A stretch of 64,000 bases of DNA. Source: Amorphophallus konjac (taxonomy: Eukaryota > Streptophyta > Magnoliopsida > Alismatales > Araceae). The notes under the pieces were generated by a model. The model saw only the letters and a list, made by a program, of their open reading frames with translations. It ran no database searches and was not told where the DNA came from. The stretch spans positions 73,803,491 to 73,867,490 of the forward strand of contig CM040124.1 of assembly GCA_022559845.1 (NCBI GenBank). Reading direction: 5' to 3'. This document shows positions 33,032 to 43,734 of the stretch, one piece after another. Made by a program: the position numbers and the translations under genes. Each line of letters begins with the position of its first letter. The stretch's first letter is position 1.

Positions 33032-35101
33032 AAGAAGCCTCAGTCCACGTGGCAGCATTTCAGCACAGTGCTTCCACGTGTCACGATCAGGGAACCTCGT
33101 CCTTCCTTGGATCACGTGCCTTCATTAGGCTCTGCGAAGGGTGCCTGTCAGACTGAGAATCAAATTATCTGTTTAAGTATATGCATTGCAGTGTATTGAC
33201 TTCGCTGTATAGACTTGTGAAGGCGAATGCATTGTACAGACTCTGAAGAACAGCAGCCAATGTATAGACTTAGGCAATGTAAGGACTTGCCAGTGTATGG
33301 ACTTGATGAGCATTCAGCAATGTGCAGACTTCGACAAAACACAACATGCAGTAGTGTATAGACTTGAATCACTAGATGCATGATGTACAGGCTTCAACTC
33401 AATGTATAAACTTCACGACTGATGAATGCAATGCACTGAACAATGTATGGACTTAACGATGTGCAGACTTGCCAAGACAAATGAGCGATGTACATACTTG
33501 TGCAAGCAAAGTCTGTATAGACTTAGTCAGCAGACTAGCTCGATGTACATACTTGCTCGTTGTTCAGACTTCATGGACGATGTACAGACATGCAAAGAGA
33601 AAGGTTGTACAGACTTGATGAGCAATGCAAGGCAAAGGAATGTATATACTTCCAATGTATAGACTTGCCAACTCAGCGATGTACAGTCTTGAACAATGAA
33701 GCTCTGTACAGACTTGATCAAGGCAAGGCAATCGAGTGTATAGACTTTCAATGTATAGACTTACCAAAGGGTCGATGTACAGACTTGAGGTTCACAATGT
33801 ATGGACTTTGGCAACACAACGGTTGTACAGACTTCCACTCAACTGCGATGTATAGACTTGCCAAAGGAAACGACGGTAAAGCTATCAGTGTATAGACTTT
33901 GAGTGCAACGTCGGTAAAGCTACCGATGTATAGACTTGCAAGTCGAACTGGTGGCTGTACAGACTTCACCTCGAGCTTCTACAGTGCAGTGTATAGGCTT
34001 AGAATCATATGAACATGGCGCTGTACAGACTTTGAGTGAGAGTCCAATGTGCAGACTTGCCACCAACCAATGTATAGACTTGATGGTTGTAAGACGATGG
34101 CCAAGACAATGCACAGACGGATGTATAGACTTAAGATGAGTGCATGAACAGTCGGATGTACAGACTTCACTTGAAATAGTCCGATGTACATACTTCCAAT
34201 GCAATGCAATGTATGGAGTTCAAATAAGACGCTGCATGAGACGCTGAAGTCTGTATAGACTTTGGCCAATGCATAAGATGCTTACAAAGACGTTGGATGC
34301 TGTACAAACTTAGCCTAAGACAATGCATGAGACGGACGATGTATAGACTTGGGATGAATGCATGAACAGGCTGTTGTACAGACTTGTAAAGTTTGATGGC
34401 CAATGTAATGTATAGACTTACATGAGACGCTCAATGAGAGGCTCAATGTACACACTTCAAGTCCAGTGTATAGACATTGCCTTAGACTCTAAATGAGACG
34501 GACGTTGTGCAGACTTTAGCCAATGCAATGTATAGACTTAAAGAATTGCTTCAAGTGGATGGCTGTACAGACTTCATGAATGTGCAGACTTGTCAACGAG
34601 ATGCACAATGTATAGACTATGCACATACATGAAGACGAGTGTATAGACTTGCTGACTAATGCAGCAGAGTGTATAGACTTTAGGTAATGCATGCGATGCA
34701 ACACAGTGAATAGACTGACTGTGGCTGTATAGACTTCAGAAATACATTTGAGGGGGGTCGACCCATCTAAGAAGGGGGTCGATCCATCTAAGTGCACTGA
34801 TGCAGTATATGCACAGAAGAAGCAATACACCGATCTTAAAGTAAGCACAAAACACTTTATGCACTTAGTATGGAACACTGCATGATTTAGCACACTCATG
34901 TATTCTTCACAAATCAGACATGGCACACTCATGTAATCTCCATAGACTAAATCAGATATAACACACTCAAGCATTCTCCAGATAATATATCAGTCATATG
35001 CATTCATTCAATGTGATTTTCTTAGCAAATCAATATGGTGACTCATTCATGTTGCTATCATTAAAACACCACATAATCATCAAAGCACAAGGGGCACAAC
35101 A
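33032..35101 (-). repeat. 5' LTR of element B, second segment (U3 side)
   Basis: Resumes the B LTR after C and ends GGGGCACAACA at 35101, before F's duplicated tttct. It holds the second copy of the 11-base motif array (33205-34736) and two GGGTCGA(C/T)CC sites near 34757 and 34784. Confidence 0.92.
33205..34736 (-). repeat. Second copy of the 11-base motif array (element B 5' LTR)
   Basis: The same arrangement as 14563-16081, with scattered substitutions and a small local duplication near 34432 (GACGCTCAATGAGAGGCTCAA). In this LTR it lies upstream of the element's own TATA region, so it is in the position of a U3 enhancer. Confidence 0.85.
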
Positions 35102-35106
35102 TTTCT

Positions 35107-35409
35107 CTCTCTAGAAGGGGAAAGCTTGGGGAAGATCGTGTCGGGAGGATGCCGTCTTTGCGCGAGGATCCGTGTGAATCTGTTCTAGAGGCCGTACATC
35201 TATGCGACTCGGTGTTCGCGAGATTCTGCATCGGACATTGCGGACAGCGTCATTCCGCGCAAGGTGAAATCTGCAACCCGTAGTTAGGGGTTGGGGTATT
35301 TTAATGCATCGATTAGAGCACGGTTCTAGGATTCCAACAAGCCGGGTTTGTGTAAATAAATTTTTGTTATCCGCTGCGTTGCCCGAACAGTGCTGTATGG
35401 AACCTTACA
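35107..35409 (+). repeat. 5' LTR of element F, second segment
   Basis: Continues the F LTR after B and matches 42780-43083. It ends CCTTACA at 35409. Confidence 0.92.
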
Positions 35410-35410
35410 G

Positions 35411-35423
35411 TGGTTTCAGAGCC
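35411..35423 (+). other. Primer binding site of element F (Met-tRNA-like)
   Basis: TGGTTTCAGAGCC, one base after the LTR. It differs by one base from the usual TGGTATCAGAGCC. Confidence 0.8.
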
Positions 35424-35555
35424 AGGTTGACGCTCTGATCGATGTATTTTCTCCGTATAGAACCATATTTTACGGGGTAATCTAAAATCTTCAATTGTTA
35501 TTCGAAGACATGGGTGCTGGGTATTTCTGTTCTTCTTGGATGCTGGGCATCTGCA

Positions 35556-35838
35556 GCAAATTTTTTTTATATATAAAAAAATTTGCCCTGGGTGCACAGC
35601 GCCACTCAGGGCGCAGTGCGCCCGCCCGGTTGCGCGGGTGGCGCACGAGGGCGCGCCGCGTGGCGGCAGCGCAGGCGGGCACCCGCACGCCGCTGCGCTG
35701 CGTCACGGGCGCCGACGCCGGGTGGCGAGCGCGCGGGCACGCCACGTGGGTGCCCGCCAGGCTGGCGCCTGCGCGCGGACGCGGGCTCGTCCGCCCACTC
35801 GTCCCGCGTGTGCGGCCGCCCCCGAGGGGCGTTGAAAA
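35556..35838 (+). repeat. GC-rich island preceded by an AT palindrome
   Basis: A palindrome of about 31 bases (35556-35586; arms GCAAATTTTTTT and AAAAAAATTTGC) leads into a block that is about 80% G+C in its first 56 bases and rich in CpG. The block ends in GAGGGGCG, followed by another A/T-run stretch (35840-35862). The rest of F is AT-rich and CpG-poor. Origin unknown. Confidence 0.7.
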
Positions 35839-37106
35839 TTTTTTTTAATAAAAAAAATGTTTTTCCTTTAATTTAAGGTGTGCTATAATTATATATATAT
35901 ATAAATGCACATTAAATTAATCTAGATTTTTATCTCAAATATCAACTATCTATTCTCATTAAAGAAAATTCAAATTTTATTTAACTTTTGAATTTAATGA
36001 GGTGAAATGATTATCATTTACTTTGAGATAAAAGGGTAATAATTGAAGATAATTATGTGAAATTTAATTTTTGAATTTTTAATTATTAGATAATTATTAA
36101 ATTTAGAATTTAAATTTCATTGAAGTTAATTGTATAAACTACAAATATTTGAATTTTTAATTATTAGATAATTATTAAATTCAAATTTTGAATTATAAAA
36201 AATGATAATTGAAGATAATTACATTATTTAAATTTACTTTCAAATAAAATTATTGGGTAATTAGTTTGAATTTAAATTTAAATGATTGTCATATTTAAAT
36301 TTTAATTTTAAATTTAATTACTAGATAATTAAATTTAAATTTAAATAATTATCTCAATTATCTGACTTATTTGAATCAGATTCAAATGTGTATGCCCCTG
36401 TTATAAATGATGGTTCTTTACGTGATTTGCTTAATTTACCTTGCATTAGCTTGCTTATGTGTTTAATTTTAGTTAATCCAACTTCGATTTTTAAAATTAA
36501 ACAAAGTTAGTCTATTTTTGTTTGCACATCCCATTTTTCAATCCAAAAGTAAGTATTATTTTCAGAAATAACCCTTGATTGATTTTACATGAATGGGTTG
36601 GCAAGGGATCATGAAATTGGTTAATGTAATTATTTGGGGTCTACGAACCTCCTTTCTCTCTCTGTTAAAATTTCTATGTACTTCTATCTCCCTTTTAAAG
36701 TTGTACTCGCCCTAAGGGCTTCTGGAATTTTAGTGACATGTAATTTAAATTTTGCCGGCCTGCGTGCCGTGTAAAAGTTGTAATTGATGCGGCGTCGAAG
36801 TTTGAAAGTACGGAGCACACCCGACGAGGACTATCCAGCTGCTTCGGAAGTGGGCCGGATGTCTTAGTTACATTAGGAATAAAGTCCGTGATCATTTGCG
36901 ATTTAATTTGTGCATTGGATGCATTTATTTTATGCAAACTACTAGGTACGATAAATATATTGGATATATTTTTATTACCACCTAGGGTGAGATCAGGATA
37001 AAACCAAATTCCCTCGCGATTTAATTTTAGATCTAGTAAGCGTGGCTCTAGGAGTCCTCGTGGCCCTCCATCATTATGGGGTGAATGAACGTCTTCATCT
37101 TATGGA

Positions 37107-37396
37107 TTTGTTGTGCTTTCCACAAGGTCCATGGGCTTGGGGGCGGGATGCAACTCCAAGCCTAGGCCTCAATGGGGTGAGGAATTGAACCCGACCTTGT
37201 TGTGCTTTCCACAAGGGTCGGATCATGAACTCATTGCCATATCATAATGGTGGTTAGATCTAACCGAGAGTATCCCTTGTTGTGCTTTCCACAAGAGGAT
37301 GATTTCTCGGGGGCCGAATATCGAATATTGCATTAGATGCAAGTGCCTGTTGACTGCCCTTGAGATGATGTATGGCTTGTTGTGCTTTCCACAAGG
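37107..37396 (+). repeat. Four copies of a 20-base imperfect palindrome
   Basis: CTTGTTGTGCTTTCCACAAG (first base T in copy 1) at about 37107, 37196, 37276 and 37376, spaced 80-100 bases. The arms can pair around TGCTTT with one mismatch. The sequence between copies is unrelated. Confidence 0.8.
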
Positions 37397-37577
37397 TCGT
37401 ACATCAGTCTCGTTGGGATTCCGACCCACTAGGTTGATCTCGTTGATCTCCCGTTCTATATATTGAGGGTTATATAGTTCGATCGAAAAATAGTGGGACT
37501 AACTAAGATAGAAAATCACATCTAAGTTAGAATTTGAACATATGCTAAGTTGTCTTTTATTTCTTATCCAGATTACA

Positions 37578-38385
37578 ATATCGTCGTCCAACCCCCTTCG
37601 CGACATCTTGGATGCCAACAGACTGACTGGACAAAACTACTCGGATTGGCTACGTAACTACGCATAGTCCTCACCGTCGAAAAAATAGCCTACGTGTTGG
37701 ACACGGTTCATTCTGAGCCAGCTCCCGATGCCGACGAGGGCGAGTTGATGACTTATGTCAAATGGTCAGAAGACCCTTCCCTTGCCCAAGATTACATGCT
37801 GGCCTCTATGGATCCCGAGCTGTAGAGGTAATTCGAAAAGACTGATTGTAGAAGCATACTTCTTAACCTACGCCAGCTCTTCGGGGAGCAGGGCAGGATT
37901 GAGAGGTATGATAAGCTTTTCAGGACACGGATGTCGGAGGGTGCTTCAGTACAGGCTCATATACTGAAAATGATGGAGTGGATTGAGAGACTCAATGCAC
38001 TGGGGTTCAAGTTGGATCTTGAACTGTGCATTGATCTTATACTTTAGTCATTGTCCGATTCCTTTTCTTCCTTCATCATAAACTTTAACATGAGTAGGAT
38101 TGATGCAACTCTCCCGGAGCTGCTCAACATGTTAAAGAGTGCTGAAGAGACAATGCAGAAAGATAAACCATCTTCTTTTGTAATGATTGTTGGCCGGGCC
38201 AATAAGAAAAGGAAGGCCACCTAGATATCCATCAAAGGTGACAAAGGGAAGGGAAAGAAGAAGGCCATGGGTAAGCAACTCACCAAAGTTGACAAAGGGA
38301 AGGGCAAGAAGAATGAAAAAGAAGACAAGTATTTTTGATGCGGGGAAACAGGGCATTGGAAAAGGAATTGCAAGGTAATTTTGAA
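37578..38385 (+). pseudogene. gag: Gag of element F, degenerate
   Basis: The start codon position is now ATA (37578). The frame reads NPLRDILDANRLTGQNY and DWLRN, then shifts near 37660, and resumes with KIAYVLDTVH, WSEDPSLAQDYML, LFGEQGRIERYDKLF and SLSDSFSSFI. It ends in a knuckle, CGETGHWKRNC, with its first cysteine region spoiled by a stop. This matches the capsid and single-knuckle nucleocapsid of Tork/Angela-like copia Gag. In-frame TAG, TAA and TGA codons occur at least five times, each explicable by one C-to-T change. Not functional. Confidence 0.82.
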
Positions 38386-38830
38386 GGTATTTTTGTCATA
38401 GACCTTAATTTGTTATATATGGAATCTACATCATGTGTATTGGATACTGGATGTGCATCTCATATCTGTAATTCTGTGCAGGTGCTGGCAAATAGAAGGC
38501 GGCTGGGCAAAAAGGAGATTGAACTGAGGATGGGCAATGGAGCTTTAGTTTTTGCCAAAGTTGTCGGGACTACACGCCTCAGTTTACCTTCAGGAGTCAT
38601 TCTGGAGTTGAATGACTGTTATTATGTTCCTAATATTATTAAGAACATTATTTCAATCTCTAGATTATATAACGTTAGATATACATTGGCTTTTAATAGC
38701 ACTGGGTGCTCTATAATGAATAATGGTTTGATTATAGCCAATGGTTCATTAGTCAATGATCTTTATGTATTAGATACACGTTCTAATATTATGTAGGTTT
38801 CCAATGCTAATGAAGTGAATTCTGCATATC
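38386..38830 (+). pseudogene. Aspartic protease of element F
   Basis: The copia protease active site appears as VLDTGCASHIC (about 38437-38470), followed by the usual beta-rich segment (ELRMGNGALVFAKVVGTTRL, DCYYVPNIIKNIISISRL). It shares one reading frame with integrase and RT, interrupted here by a TAG at 38794. It would process the single Gag-Pol polyprotein. Confidence 0.85.
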
Positions 38831-39942
38831 TATGGCATTGCAGGCTTGGTCATGTAGGTGAGAAAAGAGTCTCTTACCTACACTCAAATGGGTATTTGAA
38901 TTCATTCGAATACAAGTCATTTGATACCTGTGAGATGTGTCTCATGGGGAAGATGACCAAGGCTCCCTTTAGTGGATATGGTGAGAGGGCTGCTGACCTT
39001 CTCAAGCTCATACACTCGGATGTGTGTGGACCCATGTCCATAGAAGTAAAAGGGGGTCATCTCTATTTCATTTCTTTTATTGATGACTTCTCAAGATATG
39101 GCTATGTGTATTTAATGAGACATAAATCACAAGCCTTTAAAAAGTTTAAGTAATATAAGAATGAAGTAGAGAAACAGACTGGCAAGAGTATTAAGGCTCT
39201 TCGATCGGATCGAGGAGGTGAATACCTTAGCCATGAATTCACATCTTATCTTAAAGACAATGGAATTGTTTCTCAGTGAACTCCACCGTATACACCACAG
39301 CACAATGGTGTATCCGAAAGGAGAAATAGGACCTTGTTAGACATGGTCTGATCCATGATGTCTATATCAGGACTACCCTTGTCTCTTTGGGGCTATGGCT
39401 TAGAGACTGCAGCCTATTTACTGAATAGGATCTCAAGTAAATCTGTTCCTTTTATACCATATGAGATATGGAAGGGCAGGAAACTAAATTTTAATCACAT
39501 TAATATTTGGGGGTGTCATGCCCATGTGAAAAGGAACGATAGTGATAAACTTGAGTCTAGAACCGATAAGTGTAGGTTTGCGGGATATCCAAAGGAGACA
39601 TTTAGATATTATTTCTATCACCCTTCAGAGCAAAGGGTCTTAGTGGATAAGAGAGCTGTATTTCTGGAAAGAGAATATCTACTCCAGAAAGATAGTGGGA
39701 GCCAAATAGAATTGGACAAGATCCAAGAACCACAACCCGTAGACATAAACTCATTAGATGAGACTGTATCGGTTGATCCTATTCAGAGTGAAACACAGAC
39801 ACTATGGAGATCTGGTAGACTACCAAGAGAACCTGAGAGATATGTTGGACATGTCTCAGAGAGGTCCTCTAAGGTATGCATCGATGAGGATGAAGATCCT
39901 CAATCCTACCAAGAGGTGATCCGTAGTGTGGACTCCGAGAAA
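38831..39942 (+). pseudogene. Integrase of element F
   Basis: It would insert the DNA copy into the genome. The HHCC zinc region is visible (WHCRLGH ... CEMCLMGK). The catalytic core has HSDVCGP and IDDFSRYGYVYLM for the first Asp, LRSDRGGEY for the second, and HNGVSERRNRTL for the Glu. The C-terminal GKRKLNF-type segment and a variable linker follow. Placement before RT is the copia order. Stops occur at about 39151 (TAA), 39277 (TGA) and 39349 (TGA), and the domain ends at a TGA near 39943. The frame is otherwise preserved, so decay is by substitution, not indels. Confidence 0.88.
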
Positions 39943-40860
39943 TGACAAGAGACTATAGATTCAGAGATCCAGTCCATGTACACCAACAAAGTTTAGAACT
40001 TGGTTGATGTACCTGAAGGGAAAATCCATATCGGCTGCAAATGAATTTTAAAAAGGAAGATCGGTGCATATGGACAGATTGACACATACAAGGCTACATT
40101 AGTGGCGAAAGGATATCGTCAAAGACAAGGCATTGACTATGACGAGACATTTTTGCCAATAGCCATGGTTAAGTCAATCAGAATCCTCATCACCATTACT
40201 GCATACCTGGATTATGAGATTTGACAAATGGATGTGAAGATAACTCTTCTGAATGGAAATATGTCAGAAGAGGTGTGCACGGTGCAGCCTGAAGGATTCA
40301 CCTCCATGCTTCATCCTAATAAGGTATGTAAGCTTCAGATATCCATTTATGGATTGAAGCAAGCATCTCGGAGCTGGAACTTAAGATTTGATGAGACTGT
40401 CAAATCTTTCAACTTCATTCAGAATGAAGATGAACCCTGTGTTTACAAGAAGGTCAGTGGGAGCTCTGTGACCTTTATAGTCCTTTATGTTGATGACATC
40501 TTACTCATTGGGAATGATGTAGAGATGTTGACATCAACTAAGTCTTGGTTGTCCAAGACCTTCTCCATGAAAGATTTGGGAGAAGCATCCTATGTGCTGG
40601 GCATAAAGATCTTTCAAGATAGATCTAAAAGAATGCTAAGATTATCTCAATCCATGTACATAGATACTATCCTCAAAAGGTTTAGGATGGAAAATTCCAA
40701 GAGAGGTCTCATTCCCATGAGACATGGAATTTACCTATCTAAGGGGATGAGTCCTAAAACTTCTGAGAAGGTGGCACACATGAATAAGGTACCCTATGCT
40801 TCGATGATAGGGTCAATATGTATGCAATGCTATGTACACGGCCTGATGTTGTCAATGCTT
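39943..40860 (+). pseudogene. Reverse transcriptase of element F
   Basis: The copia RT fold is recognisable: KATLVAKGYRQRQGIDYDETF, QMDVKITLLNG, ISIYGLKQASRSWN, FIVLYVDDILLIGND (catalytic YVDD at about 40483-40494), FSMKDLGEASYVLGI. Stops at about 39994, 40042 and 40222 replace tryptophan positions conserved in the family. Near 40818 one base is missing, so the frame changes before TRPDVV. Not functional. Confidence 0.9.
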
Positions 40861-41471
40861 TGAGTATTGTCAGTAGATATCAGGTAAATCCAGGCGAAGA
40901 GCACTGGAAGGCAGTAAATGGCATTCTTAAGTACTTGCGAAGGGCTAAGGATCTTTTTCTGCTTTATGGAGGAGAGGACCTACAGCTTAGAGCTTACACA
41001 GACTCGAGTTTCCAATCAGATCCGGATGACTACAAATTCATGTCTGGATTTGTATTCATGTTGAATGGAGGGGCAGTCAGTTGGAGAAGCTCCAAGTAAG
41101 ATACGACTGCAGACTCGACGACGGAGGCAGAATATATTGTTGCGGCTGAAGCTGTTAAGAAAGCCGTCTGGATGAAGAAATTCATCTTGGAACTCGGCGT
41201 AGTTCCTGAGATATCAGCTCCCATCCCATTATTTTATGATAATAATGGGGCTATCACCCAGGCGAAGGAACCAAGATCTCACCAAAGGTCAAAGCATATT
41301 CTCAGACGCTTCCACCTTATTCGGGAGATTATTGATCGTGGAGATGTGGCGGTAGAGCGTGTACCATCAGAAGATAATATAGCAGATCCACTGACAAAGC
41401 CTTTGACACAGATTGTATTTGAGCACCATCGGGATAAGATGGGACTCAAAGTTGTGGGTAATTGGCTGTAG
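40818..41471 (+). pseudogene. RNase H of element F
   Basis: The copia RNase H follows in the shifted frame: YAMLCTRPDVVNAL, AYTDSSFQSDPDD, SWRSSK, a stop at 41098, then TEAEYIVAAEA and YDNNGAITQAKEP. The end has SKHILRRFHLIREII and the final VVGNWL stop at 41469-41471. The catalytic acidic residues (D in YTDSS, E in TEAEY, D in YDNN) are present. Confidence 0.87.
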
Positions 41472-41485
41472 TTCAAGTGGGAGAT
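41472..41485 (+). other. Polypurine tract of element F
   Basis: TTCAAGTGGGAGAT immediately before the 3' LTR. Confidence 0.75.
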
Positions 41486-43083
41486 TGTTAGTATTGGTGT
41501 GCTACAGGCCAATTTAGGGTCTGGTAGGCCCAATAGTTGTATGATCTTGTTCTTTATTATTAAAGTGGTATTTGAGCGTAAATATGTGATTGTACGTTAC
41601 TTTACGATGTCCCTAGGATATGTGGTTATAAAGTCAATTCAAGGTGGGATCTCGATCATGAGACTGACTTTACATGGACACATACATTAAACTGTTCCTG
41701 GTTGGAGGATAATCACTCGGGGACTTTGATTACCTATTAAACCAGTACACATGATGTGTGAGTGACCAGTCTCATGCTCATTGGTGCGGGACACCAACAC
41801 ATATGTGTAGGTGTATGTCCTTGGAGGATGTACACTGAATTGATCCGCTATTGGATCTTCAGATGGTTGATTATACCTAATGTCAACTGAAGATCCAACT
41901 GTCTCAGTAGTATCGTTGGTCCTTTGACATGAGACATTGATCGGATCTTACACGAGGAATGGGATGATTTAATTACTTGGCTAAGTGACTTTAACCATAA
42001 GTCATGAATTGTCGAGTCATTAACCATTTCAGGATACGTGTAAAGATCATCAATGGTCAAGAGGGGATCGCTCACAATCGGGTATATATCAGACAGTTAA
42101 TGGGTCATGACACTGACGCTCCATTAAATCCCTGGCCAGGGTCGTGTGAGTTCGTTTAGAATGGACGTCATACACTTTAAGGAGATCATGGTCAAATGAC
42201 ACGATCATGGGGTTTGACAGAAATTATACCCTCGATCGAACCAGACTCATAGTAGGAGCGAGGGATTATAGCGATGCGGCAACTGTAGACTTATAGGTAC
42301 CAGATAGGCTGGTTTAAACCCGGCGTCCTCTAGGATCACGCGAATTTGCTTGATCTAACGTGATCAAAGGTTCAGAATAAATTAAACTATTATTCGACTC
42401 TAGTAGAAGCGAATAATAAGTTTAATTTACTTCTAATTGGGAATTAGAAGTTAATAGACCTTAAAATAGAGTGACTATGGGCCAGAGGATCACACACAAT
42501 GGATTCTTGGGTGACAGATTATTATTGTACAAATGTATATATTAATTCCCTTAAAATCTTTTGGAAAGACATATAAGAGGGGCTTAATATATATGTACAA
42601 TAATGAAAAGGATATATATACGATTTTGGTCCTTATGGGTTCTTTTCAAAAGGGCTTAATCCTATATATATGCCACCTATGTGAAAATCTTCCCCTTCTT
42701 CGAACCAAGTATTACAAGAAGAAAATGAGAGATTTTTTCTCCTCCCTCTTGCTCTCCCTCTCTCTCTAGAAGCTCTTTCTCTCTCTAGAGGGGGAAAACT
42801 TGGGAAAGATCGTGTCGGGAGGATACCGTCGCTACGCGAGGATCCGTGTGGATCTATTCTAGATGCCGTACTTTTGTGCGGCTCGGTGTTCGTGAGATTC
42901 TGCATCGGACACTGCGGACAGCGTCGTTCCGCGCAAGGTGAAATCTGCAACCCGTAGTTAGGGGTTAAGGTATTATAATGCATCGATTAGAGCACGGTTC
43001 TATGATTCCAACAAGTCGGGTTCGGGTAAATAAATTTTTGTTATCCGCTGCGTTGTCCGAACAATGCTGTATGGAACCTTACA
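41486..43083 (+). repeat. 3' LTR of element F (1598 bp)
   Basis: Intact counterpart of 12019-13325 plus 35107-35409 (about 1610 bp). It holds the unoccupied version of B's target site. It is followed by the duplication gtcta (43084-43088). Confidence 0.93.
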
Positions 43084-43088
43084 GTCTA

Positions 43089-43675
43089 TTGTATACATCC
43101 GTGAACACTTCATCTACTTCTAAACGATTATCTTGTGTGGGGGTTCGGACAAAGGGTTCTCCGAGTGTTTGTGTTGACGCGTGTGCGTCGTTTTACGCGG
43201 AGCATATACACGTGTATGCTTGGGCGTAACTTGGATTGTGTTCCCTGTGTGTGGTTGGGAGTTTACTCCCGTGTGGTTGCGTAGGCATCACCTTACGTGT
43301 GTGTGTTGGAGCTTGGCTTCATGTTAGTGAGGGGATTTATCCCCGGGCTATTTTTACAGCAGTGAAGCCTCACCGGTTTGGTGAGGGGTGGACGTAGGGA
43401 GCCCGTTGTGGTCCCGAACCACCTTAAAAATCTCTGTGTCTCATGGTTTGAATTATGTGATTGTGTGCATCACCGTTTAATCTATTTACCCAATCGTGTG
43501 AGCTCGGTAAGATTGAGAGAATCAAGTTTATTCTGTTTAGTTTAAATTCCTCAATCTTCTTAAACTTGCTAATTCCGCTGCGAGTAGGTTTAAGTTTTAA
43601 ATTGGACATAATTTTAGTAGAGGGATCTATTCACCCCCCTCTAGATCCGTGTTCCTGCACTATGGGACCCCAACA
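43089..43675 (+). repeat. 5' LTR of element E, second segment
   Basis: Resumes the E LTR after F and ends GGGACCCCAACA, giving a total LTR of about 2.06 kb. The degenerate primer site follows. Confidence 0.75.
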
Positions 43676-43676
43676 T

Positions 43677-43689
43677 TTAGTATCAGAGC
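43677..43689 (+). other. Primer binding site of element E (Met tRNA, mutated)
   Basis: TTAGTATCAGAGC, one transition from TTGGTATCAGAGC, two bases after the LTR end. Confidence 0.75.
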
Positions 43690-43734
43690 GAGGCTCTGTT
43701 GTCCCTTGATCTCACGATCTACAGAGTAATCCCA

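Larger units (their letters stand above)
13326..35101 (-). mobile_element. Element B: pol-less SIRE-type copia retrotransposon, carrying C
   Basis: Inserted in the 5' LTR of F with duplication tttct (13321-13325 and 35102-35106). Read on the minus strand: 5' LTR (35101-33032 and 22450-21378, split by C), Met-tRNA primer site, gag, about 2.6 kb without coding potential, purine tract, 3' LTR (16446-13326). No protease, integrase or RT remains, so B is non-autonomous. Its LTRs (3121 and about 3143 bp) differ by about 5% in the first 290 bases and less elsewhere. Confidence 0.9.
35424..37577 (+). other. 5' leader of element F: GC-rich island, AT-rich tract, short repeats
   Basis: Three contrasting parts are visible. 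A GC-rich block lies at 35583-35838. An AT-rich stretch runs from about 35840 to 36380. A 300-base segment (37107-37396) has four copies of a 20-base imperfect palindrome. The arginine/alanine-rich frames in the GC block are open only because of composition. No gene is supported before gag. Confidence 0.7.
12019..43083 (+). mobile_element. Element F: copia LTR retrotransposon (Tork/Angela-like), carrying nested B and C
   Basis: LTRs start TGTTAGTATTGGTGTGCTAC at 12019 and 41486 and end CCTTACA at 35409 and 43083. The target duplication gtcta (12014-12018 and 43084-43088) is perfect. The 5' LTR is split by B. The internal region runs primer site, leader, gag, protease, integrase, RT and RNase H, in the copia order, then a purine tract. 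The two LTRs differ at about 5% of positions in the first 280 bases by eye. The coding frame has many stops, so F is a dead copy. Confidence 0.92.

Noticed and set aside
35491..35876. Overlapping arginine/alanine-rich frames in the GC island
   Set aside because: Open in several phases on both strands because AT-rich stops are rare in GC-rich DNA; no domain or conserved motif.
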